Source: Okapia johnstoni (Eukaryota; Chordata; Mammalia; Artiodactyla; Giraffidae). Taken from it: a stretch of DNA of 64,000 bases. Shown piece by piece: positions 25,101 through 35,976 of the stretch (positions within the stretch are counted from its first letter, which is position 1; every line of letters starts with the position of its first letter). The notes below the pieces were generated by a model, which searched no databases, was not told the origin of the DNA, and saw only the letters and a program-made list of their open reading frames with translations. Both the position numbers and the translations under genes were made by a program. The stretch spans positions 117,562,213 to 117,626,212 of the forward strand of contig CM044310.1 of assembly GCA_024291935.2 (NCBI GenBank). The letters run 5' to 3'.

Positions 25101-25414
25101 GTGTAACACCATTCTATCAAGACAGAGGTTTCAGGGCAGCGTAGGGATCTCCCGGAAGTATCCAGTTGGAGGTGAGGGCAGGGAAATAGTCGAATTTCCC
25201 TGAGCCCACCCGGGGGAGATGGGTGGGCGGGCCAGGGACAGGCTGGGCCGCAAGGCCCACAGTGAGGATTCCGGTCAGTAGGCCTCTGGGATACAAGCAT
25301 TGGGAAGTCAGAGGCGAATGTTATCACCCCTGGAGAGTTCCTCAACCTTCACACGGCACCGCAACAAAGAGTGGGCGCTCAGGGGCCGACCAGCCCCGGG
25401 AGGAAATAACTCAC
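22113..25414 (-). other. CTU1: Probable first CTU1 intron (5' UTR intron)
   Basis: Bounded by acceptor CTCTCCAG before the ATG exon and by a consensus donor CAG|GTGAGT at 25414. Contains an antisense Bov-tA piece (22262-22395); the rest is ordinary sequence without supported coding exons. Confidence 0.5.
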
Positions 25415-25660
25415 CTGAGCAGAACGCGGTGCTGGATCCTCCAAACTGCCTAACACGCGGAACTCCTGTACGGAAGTGGCTCCGAGACTACGACTCCCAC
25501 AAGGCTTTGGGAGCTGTCTTGCCTACGGCTCCCAGAGCCCTACGCGACAGCTCCACCTGAAGCCCGGGTAGTTCCTGAGGCCCTCGGCCTACAACTCCCA
25601 GCAGTCCCTGCGGCCCCTTAGTTCAATCTGCCTACTACTCCCAAAAATCCACTGCGCTGT
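25415..25660 (-). other. CTU1: Probable noncoding first exon of CTU1
   Basis: On the minus strand, CpG-rich sequence runs into a strong donor, CTGCTCAG|GTGAGT, at 25415/25414. The next acceptor on the same strand lies 9 nt before the CTU1 ATG. The 5' limit is not visible; it is set near the motif cluster. This is inference from splice signals and composition. Confidence 0.5.
25485..25650 (+). promoter_or_regulatory. CTU1 promoter region with four ZNF143/SBS-like motifs
   Basis: Four copies of a TAC-N-ACTCCCA-like word occur in the same orientation: ctacgactccca (about 25487), ctacggctccca (25523), ctacaactcccagcag (25589) and ctactactccca (25632). ZNF143 (Staf) binds ACTACAATTCCCAGCA-type sites at CpG promoters, and the third copy is the closest match. 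They lie in CpG-rich DNA just upstream of, or within, the proposed noncoding CTU1 exon. Confidence 0.6.
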
Positions 25661-28267
25661 CTCCTTCTGCGCCTGCGCATGGGCAAGGGACGCGGCGCGT
25701 GTACTGATAACTAAGGTAGTGAGCTGTCACCGTGCCGGACGCTTAAAAGGCGAAGTGGCTGTATTCGGATTATCTGCTTTTATGGGATTACGATAGGCCT
25801 TTAGAAGGATTATAGAGCACATTGAACTTCCCTGGTGGCTCAGACAGTAAAGCGTCTGCCTACAATGCGGGAGACCCGGTTTCAATCCCTGGGTGGGGAA
25901 GATCCCCTGGAGAAGGAAATGGCAACCCACTCCAGGATTCTTGCCTGGAAAATCCCATGGATGGAGGAGCTTGGTGGTCTACAGTCCATGGGGTCGCAAA
26001 GAGTCGGACACGACTGAGCGACTTCACTTTCACTCTCTTTCATAGAGCACATTATTTTTGCCCTTTGAGTTTGGGTCGCAGCTGTGTGAATCTCGTCCTC
26101 TACATTTTATTGGTAAAAGCAGTAATGGGCTCAATCCAGATTCAAGAGGAAGACGTAATAAATTTCATTGTGTAATAAGTGAAGTTTATTACTATTTTGC
26201 CTTAAGGAAGTGGTGGGATTGTTTGGAGCTCTTTGGAGACTAGTACCTACAGCTACTCATCTGTCTGTCATCTGCTCCCTCTATTTAAAGAGTAGGATTA
26301 CCCCTTTCTGCCAAGCATGTTCAGAAAATGAAATGGGATCATATATGTTAAGGGGTAGAACAAAGCTTTCACCTTACCCAGTGCTTGGACCAGTGGGTCA
26401 ACAGCCTAGCATTGTCCATAGAACGTTCCTGAGGGTGGCCAGAAGGCCAAGGAAGACAAATAGAGATCTTCCTTTCCCTGGAGTCCCTCCTCCCAGGTAG
26501 TCCTGGACCCTTCCCGGCACGTCTGACATATTGTTGACCCTCCTGAATCCAGACCGAGGGTCCTTGTTCTTTGTGGTCAACCTCCCTCTCCCCAAGGCTG
26601 CAGACATTCTGAGTCAGCAATCAACTCCGAATCAGCACCACGGACAGCGGCATAGCCGTTTCCTAGGGATCCCCAGAAACCAGACAGAGAGCACTATGAG
26701 GTGCAGAGGTGAGGTTGGTCACAGACAGAGCCCAGAACTTGGTAGCTGGTGGAGGATCCAGTGGGAGAGTGAGTGGGATTGGGAACATGGTACCTGAGAG
26801 TCCAGGGTCATCTGCAGAACTCACATCACTTGTGAGACCCTGAAAGTCCCCACTATGTCTGCCTGGCCTATTCCTCTCTGAGAACTCACCCTTTAGTCCA
26901 GAGAAGCAAGAGCCCCACCCATCACATGCCTTTGTTTCCCCACTACAGGCACTTTCCCTGTCTCATTGGAATTGTCAGGTGATCTGTCTCCCAACCAGAT
27001 GTTGCTTTTCTCAAGGGCAAGGGTTGAATCTTTACTAAAAACGTAAAGGTACAGTGTAGATGGTTGATGAATGGATGAAATTTCTTCCCTCACCTCATGG
27101 TAAGAGTTGACAAATCTTCCCTCTCATATTAACATACACTTCCTATCACCCAGCCCAGTGAACCTTACACTGTCAGCTGATGAACTGACTTCCTGTGCAA
27201 TTCACTTGCCCACTCTGGACCTCAGTGTCTTCTTCTGCAAATTGAATAATTGGGGTTAAAAGTCCTCCTAAACTCTGATAGCTTGTGGTCAAAAGTTCCT
27301 CTTTCACCCACCATTAGAGTCTCTGTGACTTCCCTCTGTCTCTTCTCCGATTCTTCTGTTTTTGTTTGTAAACTAGGGGCCATGGGAAACAGCCCTTCTG
27401 AGCACTGAGATACTATAACTGCCCCTGCTAGGAGACAGTGAGTTGGTCAGGACAGAGGGGGCCCAAGAGGGGGATGGGGCTGTAAGATGAGATATCAGCT
27501 GAAAATGCAAGAGTTGATGATGGCGTGGGCATGCTCATGTATGATTATCCCCTGCACCTTCTCAGTGATCACAGCACCGACCCTACCCCAGGTTATGGGT
27601 AACGGTTCCAGGAGAGGGGTGAGGAGTATAAGATGGGCAGATTCATGAAGCTGAATGGAAGAAAATAGATGTATTTTTTCTCTTTATACCAAGTCTTAAG
27701 AAAAACAAGTGCAAAGCTATAGTACCAAAAGCAGCATGCTCAGGTGATAAAACTACAGAGAAAAGCAAGGAACTAGTTGGCATTAAAGTGAAGCTAGGGG
27801 CTTATTAGGGCTTTCCTTCTGGCTCAGAAATCAGGTAAATAATCTGCCTGCAATGCAGGAGATGTGGGTTCAATCCCTGGGTCAGGAAGAGCCCCTGGAA
27901 AAGGGCATGGCAATCCAGTCTAGTATTCTCGCCTGGAGAATTCCATGGACAGAGGAGCCTGGGGGGCTACAGTCCATGGGGTCACTAAGAGTTGGACATG
28001 GCTGAGCTAACACTTTCCCTTTTTTTTTCACTTGGGGCTTATTGAGGGAAGGGGGTGTGCAATAGGAACGAGAAGTGAGAAGGAGATCCTGAGGGGCTGA
28101 CAGCATTCTGTTTCTTGGATGGCACAGTGGTCATGGGGGCTGAGGAGGAGGGACTACTGGGTTCATCCACAAGAGGGTCTCAGATCACTGAGGTGGGGCC
28201 AGAACTAGACAGGGCCCTGGGCTGGAAGCAGCCCTTTCCTACAGCCTGGGAGGGGCCTCCTTCATAC
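25661..28267. other. Intergenic between CTU1 promoter and Siglec remnant
   Basis: Bov-tA SINEs lie at 25824-26035 and 27808-28012, both forward. The remainder has no exon I can support. Confidence 0.55.
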
Positions 28268-28815
28268 CTGTGCTATTTCCTTGGATGACAGTCACGGTCA
28301 AGTTCAGTGGAAAGTCTGTGACAGACATGGCAGACCCACGTCAGTAGTGAGGCCTCAGTGGACATGGGCCCTGTGTCCCCAGGAGCTGCATAAATGGGGA
28401 AAGGATGGGGCAGGGATCCTCCTGAGCCCCTCTCAGGCCAAATCCTGAGACCCGATGTTCGAGGCCCATAACCCCTGGTTATGAGTAATGGTTCCCGGGT
28501 ACCCCCGCTGCCCTCAGCACCCCGTCAGGGACCTGGGTGTCCTGGCCCAGCTCTCACAGGACACGGTGACGTGGGTGATCCTCACTGTGCTCACTTCAGC
28601 TCCAGGCGAGGTCACCTGACAGGGGAGCTTGGTGCCGTGGGGTGAATACCAATGCGTGAGGAGTCCTGGGCCCAGGGAGGTGGCAGCAACTGACTTCCAG
28701 GAGAAGATGGGGGGCGTGCCCACCTCACAGGCCCAGGGTACAGAGAAGGTCAGGTTCCCGTGGCCGCTGGGCTCCAGGGTCCCAGAAATAAGGATGTGGG
28801 GTGCGTGGTTTAGGG
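28268..28815 (-). pseudogene. Siglec remnant: C2-set exon plus linker exon
   Basis: Two splice-bounded exons of a CD33-related Siglec. The C2-set exon 28558-28815 has acceptor CTCACCAG and donor T|GTGAGA, and opens ALNHAPHILISGTLEP. It keeps the VPWACE and TPPIFSW signatures. The linker exon 28268-28315 (48 nt, acceptor GTCACAG, donor G|GTATGA) reads FPLNLTVTVIQGNST, the usual membrane-side linker. Both are phase 1-1. Decay signs: the canonical NLTC cysteine is Phe, and compared with the CD33 copy at 52192 the exon is 21 nt (7 codons) shorter between SLGP and the LxC strand. I found no V-set, signal, transmembrane or ITIM exon on this strand nearby. Exons at greater distance cannot be excluded. 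Confidence 0.8.
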
Positions 28816-29989
28816 CTGGTGAGGAGAGGGGAGATGGAGGGATTAAGAGGAGGGTTCAAGGTGTGACCCCCAGACAACCTCAGGCTTTGGTCCATCGCCT
28901 CCCTCTGGGCCCATTTTCTGCTTTACCCCAACCCCCATTTCTGAAGGAGAGTCTCATTAATACTTTTTAATATTGATTCTGTCACCTACAAATTGGCCCT
29001 TGCCATCTACCTCAACAAAGGTCAAATCCTGAGCCGCTGTAGCTGCTGACCTTCGTTACCTCCTGCAAAGAGTTCGGGGTGGAGATCAGGAATGAGGTAT
29101 CTGTGCTGTGGGAAAAACTGGCATGACAGGTCTTCAGACAGATATTTTCAGGAGATGATTTTATGAGCCCAATTCACGCATCTCCTTATGTCTAGAAAAG
29201 CACTCAATTCCTTCCTGGTGACGTCTGCTCTTCGTGACTAGCAGTAACCTTCACAAGGCAAGCAGAAACCTTCTTCTTCTTCAAAAAATATGTGATTAAT
29301 TTAAAAAAATGAAGTGGCAAAAAAAATGTGCTTGCTTGCATGTTCCTAAGTCACATATATACTGACCTTTTGCCCTATCCTTTGAAACAGTTTCTTAGAC
29401 CTAGAAAGGCTGTCTCTGGGGCTATCGTCCTCATTTTGCCCTGAATAAAGCTTAACTCACAACTCTCACATTGTGAATTTTTTTCAGTTGCCAATGCCGT
29501 GTTTAAATATTTTTGATATGGTGGGTTAAATATAATACACTTAAAAGTAATTTCCAACTTCCCTGGTAGTCCAGTGGTTAAGAGTCCTCCTGCCAATGCT
29601 GGGAATATGGATTTGATCCCTGGTCAGGGAACTAAGATCCCACATGCCATGGGGCAACTAAATCCATGCACCACAACTCCTGAGTCTCTAGAGCCCTCGA
29701 GTCACAACTACTGAAGCCCCTGCGCCCTAGAACCCATGCTTTGCAACAAGAGAAGCCACTATAATGAGAATCCTATGCACAGCAGAGAAGAGTAGCCCCT
29801 GCTCACCACAACTAGAAAAAGCCCGCATGCAGCAGTGAAGACTCAGTGTGGCCAAAAAGACATAAACAAATAAAATTTAAAAGTAATTTCACCAAGTTGT
29901 TTTTCTATGGTGGCTATTAAGACTTTCAAAATTACATATGTGGCTTGCATTCTATTTCTTTTGGACAGCATTACTCTTAGAAGAGTGTC
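28816..29989. other. Flank of Siglec remnant; CHR-like SINE
   Basis: A forward CHR-type SINE with its long downstream body occupies about 29555-29880. I looked on the minus strand for a V-set or signal exon and saw none. Confidence 0.6.
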
Positions 29990-31310
29990 TATGGATGTGC
30001 AAAGAATTCTTAAAGGACATCCAAAATACTAAGCATAAAATACATAAATTAGACTTCATTAAACCCTTCTGTTCATCAAAGACAGAATTAAGAATATAAG
30101 AGGGAAGCTATAAAGTGGGAGAAAATCATATCTATCTATCTATATCTTCTATCTATCAAGAGATCCCTGAAAGACAGGTTGAACTTAAATATAAATAATT
30201 TTTACTAGTTGATAAACCAATGTTTTCAAAAAAGAAGTTGGGCCCCAAATGGAGTCATACATGCTAAGTCCCACATCAGCAAACAACACTTATTACCTAA
30301 CCTAATTGCAGTTTCAACCTCCCAAGGATGTGACCTTTAACCAGTCAGTCTGGAATTTTCTGGTCAGCACTAGTGAGATGATGTTCTGTATAGATCTCTA
30401 TCTCCCAAAGAAAGATGAGGTCATTCATTCTTTCCTGGTCCCTGCACCCTTCTGATATAAAAGCCTTCCATTTTGTACATCTTTCTACTTGTTCAGTGAG
30501 ATGTTGCCTGATTCATGAATAAGCAAATATCTAATTAGATATTTAAATCTGCTCAGTTGAGTTTTGCTTTTTACACCGATGACAACCTAACTTTTAAATT
30601 GGGAAAATGGACTTGCTTATGTATTTTTGTAAAAGAGATCCAAATGGCACATGAAAAAGTGCTCAAAAGATGCCAGAGAAATGAAAATTGGAATCACAAT
30701 AGATGTCCTATCGCATCTGTTACAGTGGCTAAAATTTTAAAACCTAAGCCTACCAAATGTTGGAGGGGATGTGGAGGAACTGGAGCTCTGTACATTTCTG
30801 AGTGTGCTCAGACGCTCAGTCGTGTCACACTCTCTGTGACCCCATGGACTGTAGCCCACGAGTTTCCTCTGGCCATGGAATTTTCCACACAAGAATATTG
30901 GAGTAGGTTGCCATTTCCTACTGCTGAGATCTTCCCAAACCAGGGATTGAACCTGCATCTCCTGCCTTGGCAGGCAGATTCTTGATGACTAAACCACCTG
31001 GGAAGCCACAGATTTCTTGGGGGGAATGTAAATAGTACGGCTGCTTTGGAAGATGATGTGGCAGTTTTGTGTACAGTTAAGCATAATACATCCACTCTAT
31101 GACCCAGCCATTCTACTCCTAGAAATTTACTCTAGAAGAATAAAAGCAAATATCCACACAAACACTTTTATGTGACTATTTACAGCAGCATTATTTATAA
31201 TGGTCAAAATGTGGAAATAACCCAAATACTAGAAGAGAACGGATAACCAAACTATGGTATATCCATACAATGGAATACTAGTCCTCAAAAAAAAAAAAAA
31301 AAAAAAAAGA
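29990..31310 (+). mobile_element. L1 3' region, interrupted by an LTR-like segment and a Bov-tA
   Basis: L1 ORF2-end and 3' UTR text is recognisable (attagacttcattaaa; agccattctactcctagaaa; acaatggaatactagtc) and ends in a 22-A tail at about 31287-31308. It is broken by an LTR-like piece (about 30220-30580, TATAAAAG near 30459, limits unresolved) and by an antisense Bov-tA at 30800-31010. Confidence 0.7.
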
Positions 31311-31554
31311 ACAGTGGCACATGTAACAAGAGTGAATTTTGAATACATGTTGAGTGAAAACATACAAGAGAAAACATACCTTATAATTCCATTGCATGAA
31401 GCTCAGGAATAGGTAAAATTAATGTGTAGTATCAGAAATTCCTCCTCCATGGACCACAGCCTTGTTCTGGTGAGGGGGCTTGCATAACTCAATGAAGCTA
31501 TGAGCCGTAGCTCAGGGCCACCCAAGAGGGACTAGTCATAGTGAAGAGTTCTGA

Positions 31555-32250
31555 CAAAAGGTGATCCCCCGGAGAAGGAACTGCCAACCCACTGCAGTGT
31601 TCTTGCCTGGAAAATTCCATGGACAGAGGAGCCTGGTGGACTACAGTCCATGGGGCTGTAAAGAGTCGGACACAACTGAGCACACACAGCTGACTTAAGA
31701 TATTATATTAGTTTCAAGTGTACAATAGAGTGATTTGACTTTTTTTTTATGGAGATAAAGGTTTAGACATAGACGTCGAACACGTGCCCATCTCTGTCAA
31801 TGGGAATACACGGTGGTTAACATGGGATGTGTTTGTGTGTGTTAATCTCTCAGTTGTGTCCAACTTTTTGCGACCCCACAGACTCTGTAGTTCGCCAGGT
31901 TTCTCTGTCCATGGAACTCTCCAGGCAAGAATACTGGAGTGGGTTGCCATTCCCTTCTCCAGAGGAACTTCCCAACCCAGGGAACAAATCCCGGTCTCCT
32001 GCATTGCAGGCAGATTCTTTACCTTTTGAGCTACAGGTAAGTCTATATAGTGAGAGCGAAAGTCGCTCAGTCGTGTCCGACTCTTTGCGACCCCATAGAC
32101 TGTATAGTCCATGGAATTCTCCGGACCAGAATACTGAAGTGGTTAGCCTTTCCATTCTCCAGCGTATCTTCCCAACTCAGGAATCGAACCAGGGTCTCCT
32201 GCATCGCAGGCGGATTCTTTACCGACTGAGCTATGGGGGAAGCCTATGAG
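31555..32250. repeat. Three Bov-A/Bov-tA SINE copies
   Basis: A forward Bov-A body at about 31560-31690, and antisense Bov-tA copies at 31837-32035 and 32056-32245. A short tail fragment lies near 32336-32395. Confidence 0.8.
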
Positions 32251-32460
32251 GGATGTGTTTAGTTTTTTATTATTAGGATGAGGCGATTTTGGAAATATCT
32301 GTGAATCTAATGCATCTTAATGCATAGATATGACAGGCTGCAGTCCATGGGAGTGCAAAAGTGTTGCACACGACTTAGTGACTAAACAACAACAATGGTG
32401 GCTTAAATAATGGAGCACAGAGACCGCAAAAAGCCGGCCGGCACTTCTTTCCAATCAGAC

Positions 32461-32975
32461 TCCACAGGGGAGGGAGCTGGGAGCCTGGGACAGGGGCAGA
32501 CGATTCCCGTCTCAAACCTTGACAGTTTACATCCGGAAGAATTTCTCACGGCAGCTCACAGTCTCGATTCTCTCCTAACAAGAACTGGGATCCCTGTTGC
32601 CTCCTCCTCCCGAATCACTGTTCATAACACCCCTCCCAAGCTTTTTCTGAGCCTCTCAGCTGCAATCCTGGGATGACCCGTGCCCGGTGGGCGGATCCAG
32701 GCAGTGACAGGCAGAAAGCCCCGCCCACTCTTTTCCATCTCCCTTCTTGCGCTCATGATGAAAAAAAATCCTCATCGCTCCTCCCAGAGGAAGGTCCCTG
32801 CTTACATGACGTGGCTTGGCCACTGTCCAGCCCCACCCAGGACGCCTTCCGGGTTTGAACAGCAGAATTCATAACTCCCCCACACCCCCGGTTGAGACCA
32901 GGCATTAATTCAAAGTTCCCGGAGGCGTTCTCACTTCTGGGTCCCAGCTGGGTGGAGTCTGACAGTAGCTTTCTC

Positions 32976-33029
<54 letters not shown>
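32461..33029 (+). mobile_element. Candidate retrocopy with 52-A tail and 9-bp target duplication
   Basis: A 517-bp body ends in 52 uninterrupted A (32978-33029). CAATCAGAC occurs immediately before the body (32452-32460) and immediately after the tail (33030-33038), as expected for target-primed retrotransposition. The body is moderately GC-rich, has no AATAAA near its 3' end and no protein I recognise; the parent RNA is unknown. The intact tail suggests a young insertion. Confidence 0.55.
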
Positions 33030-33030
<1 letters not shown>

Positions 33031-33069
33031 AATCAGACCATGTATGGCTTCCTGGGATCTTTGCCAAGC

Positions 33070-33235
33070 ACCTGGCCGGTGTGAGGCTCTGTGCAAGGTA
33101 TGCTGAAGGATCCTGAGAAATGCAAAGTGTCGCGCAGGTTATAGAGACGAGGAACCAGGCTCAGAGAGGTTAGGCGGCTGCCTCCGGGTCACCCAGCTAC
33201 GCAGGGCAGCGTTGGGACTCACGCCCCTCCCGGTT
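33070..33235 (+). repeat. MIR-like ancient SINE
   Basis: Carries MIR-type text: gaggaaccaggctcagagagg, then gggtcacccagc and gggactcacgcc. Confidence 0.55.
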
Positions 33236-35840
33236 TCTGAGGGTCTCTTCCTCATGGGCTCTTGTTGGGTCAGGCAACCAGCAGACCCCTTGGCCATGTG
33301 TTTGCACGAAATAACCTCCCATGAGGACTTTTGATTTTTATTGAAGAAATGGCAGTGAATGACTAGTGACTCAGGGACAGGCAGATACAGATGAGGAGAT
33401 GAAGGCTAGAGGACCCGAAGACGGAAGACAAGGTCTTAAGCAATGGGCTGAGGAGACCGCCTTGGGTCCAGAAACGGCCCTCGCTGCTTCACGAACCTTC
33501 AGACAGTCAGGTATTTCCCGAGAGCAGCGAGGACCACAGGGGCTCGGCTGGGCCTCCACACGCCCAGAGATCTGGCCAGGAGAGAGTCTCTGTCTTTTTC
33601 TATCTCCCTCCCTCCCTTCTTTCTATTCTGTTATGGGGATGAGAAATTTTACTTAGATATTTTTGGACACATACATGAAGAGAGCTCAAGAAAAAGTTCC
33701 AGAAATGGCATTATGAGGTCTCAGTAAACCGTATGTTATTTTTAACTTTATTCGTTCTTATGCTAAATATGAAAACAACATATACACTTTGAGAAGGAAA
33801 AAAGCACTTCAGAGCATACAGTAAAGTGCAAAAAGGGAAATTTAGAAGCACCGTTAAGAGTTAAAGGTTTCTACAATTTGTGCACAGATATTTATATATA
33901 TATGGAGATATATATGGTATATCTCTATGTGGATATTGTCATTGCTGTTCACTTGCTAAGTCGTGTCCCACTCTTTGTGCCATGGACTGCAGCACGCCAG
34001 GCTCCCCTGTCTTTCACTATCTCTCGGAGTTTGTGCAAACTCATGTCCATTGAGTCGACGATGGCATCCAACCATCTCACTGGATATATATAGGATATAT
34101 GTGTGTGTGTGTACACACACTGTAATATTGTACCTATATCAGTTAACTAATCTATACTTTTCACAACATGGTCCTATCAGATGCAGGTCTGTATTATGCG
34201 TTTCTAACTCAGCATCAAGTTGTGAACATTTCACACACCAGTGAGTATCGTTGCCCAACGAAGTTTATAACCATGACAGATTCACCCTACATGCGCTGTG
34301 GTTTTGTCTCTCTGTCACTGGCGATGCTGAGATGGGGCATCTTTGCAGCCTCTCTGATGGTCCCACAGGGTCTGGTTAAGGAAATAGAGAAGCTGGAATC
34401 CTATTTACTGGTGAGGAAGAGGCGTGGGAATTAGAACCCCGAGCTCCGTGCATGCCCTGCCCCAGTCTGCATCCCATTGGCTGGTTCTGATTGGCAGATG
34501 GAGTGGTCAGTAGCCATGTGCTCCCCACCCTCCCACCACCCGCTGGTCCTAGGAGCAGACGGTAGATGTTCTCTGGGAGCCTCCACCTCCAGTCCCAGCG
34601 TGACTGGCCCCAGTCCCTTGCTTGACTGTCCCCTCCAGCCAGTCCCTGAGCCCCTTCCAGCCTAGCCCATCCCTATGGGGACTCTCACTCCTGCCTCACC
34701 TCCTTGCCTGTCCGGTTTTATCCTCCAGGTCTGAGGTGGACAGTCATATAGACCAATTTGCTCTATGGAGAGAAATTAGGGAAGAAGTCAGATCTGGGAT
34801 CCATAGGAAACTGTGAGAGTCCTGGGTAGATGAGGGATCAGCTTCTTCTTTCCAAGCCCCCGTACTCCTAAGAGAGATAATGAATCTGGGGGCTTACTCC
34901 TTACAATGAGTGTCTCCAACATTTGCACAGTTTAATATTTCTGAGGTCTTAAGGTCGCTAGAGAGCAATGCTGTGGGGCGAGGGGAGAGGGAAAATAGGC
35001 TGGGTTTTCCTGGAAAAGGTATAGGTACTACCTGGCCTGATTATTGATGATGATGAATTTCACACCTGTTTTATGCCAGGCACTATGGTAGATCATTTAT
35101 AGAAATTGTCCTGAACTCTCCAAACAGATACACAAGATATATTTTGTGGCTGAAAGAACAGGAGGTGCTTGGGCAGTCACTTGCCCAAAGTCACATGAAG
35201 CCCCTAGAGTCCTAAGATCAGAGTTGGGGTAAATTCCAGGGAGATAAGGAGAGCCAACATTTTCTGAGTAGTTCCTCCGTGCCAGCAGCCACCGCTGTAA
35301 CCTGGGTCTCCCTACAGAGAGTCTCCCTACAGAGTAAGTGACTGTTATCAGCATCACCTCCACTTTGTTGTTATTGCTGTTTAGTTGCTATGTTGTGTCT
35401 GACTCTTTGCGACCCCATGGACTGCAGCATGCCAGGTCCCCCTGTCCTTCACTATATCCTGGAGTTTACTCAAACTCATGTCCATCTAGTTGGTGATGCT
35501 ATGCAGCCACCTCATCCTCTGTCTCCCCCTTCTCCTCCTGCCCTCAATCTTCCCCAGCATCAGGGTCTTTTCCAATGAATTGGCTCTTCGCCTCAGGTAA
35601 CCAAAGTATTGGAGCTTCAGCTTCAGCATCAGTCCTTTCATCAGCTCCACTTTACAAGTGAGCAAATGGAGCCTCATGTCCTTGGTATCCATTGGTTTGC
35701 CCAGATTATCCCTGAATACTCAGCTCCTGGTTGGTCCCTTCCCCATTCTGGCTCTGCCTCCCCTCTCGAGGATGTGCTGTCCCTTGAGTTCAAGTCCCCG
35801 ACCAGTGTCCCACCCTGGGTCCAATGCAATAGGTACCTAC
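33236..35840. other. Region 3' of the recognised CEACAM18 exons
   Basis: Antisense BovB 3' fragments lie at about 33945-34085 and 35368-35640, and a MIR-like piece near 35045-35225. A cytoplasmic exon of CEACAM18 would be expected on the minus strand here, since the transmembrane exon ends in an open phase, but I could not identify one. Confidence 0.6.
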
Positions 35841-35976
35841 CTGGCAGAGTAATCTCTGAACAGGGCAGGGATCAGGACGATAAGGAAGTAGGTGAAGCTC
35901 AGAACCATGAATATGATGAGAAACACCAACAAGGATCCTGAGATGGTGAAACTTCTGCTGACAACAGTCCGGCGCC
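35841..35976 (-). CDS. CEACAM18: CEACAM18 transmembrane exon
   Basis: Acceptor CTTCTAG, donor AG|GTAGGT. Encodes a short stem and a long hydrophobic helix (LLVFLIIFMVLSFTYFLIVL), ending in phase 2. Unspliced read-through would stop at once at TAG. Confidence 0.82.

Noticed and set aside
28816..29550. Search for a Siglec V-set or signal exon upstream of the minus-strand C2 exon
   Set aside because: No YFFR-like or cysteine-strand pattern with splice sites found; only SINE and unique sequence.
30220..30580. LTR within L1 with precise target duplication
   Set aside because: TATA-like and AT-rich LTR-like text is present, but I could not find matching duplications, so exact borders and class are not claimed.
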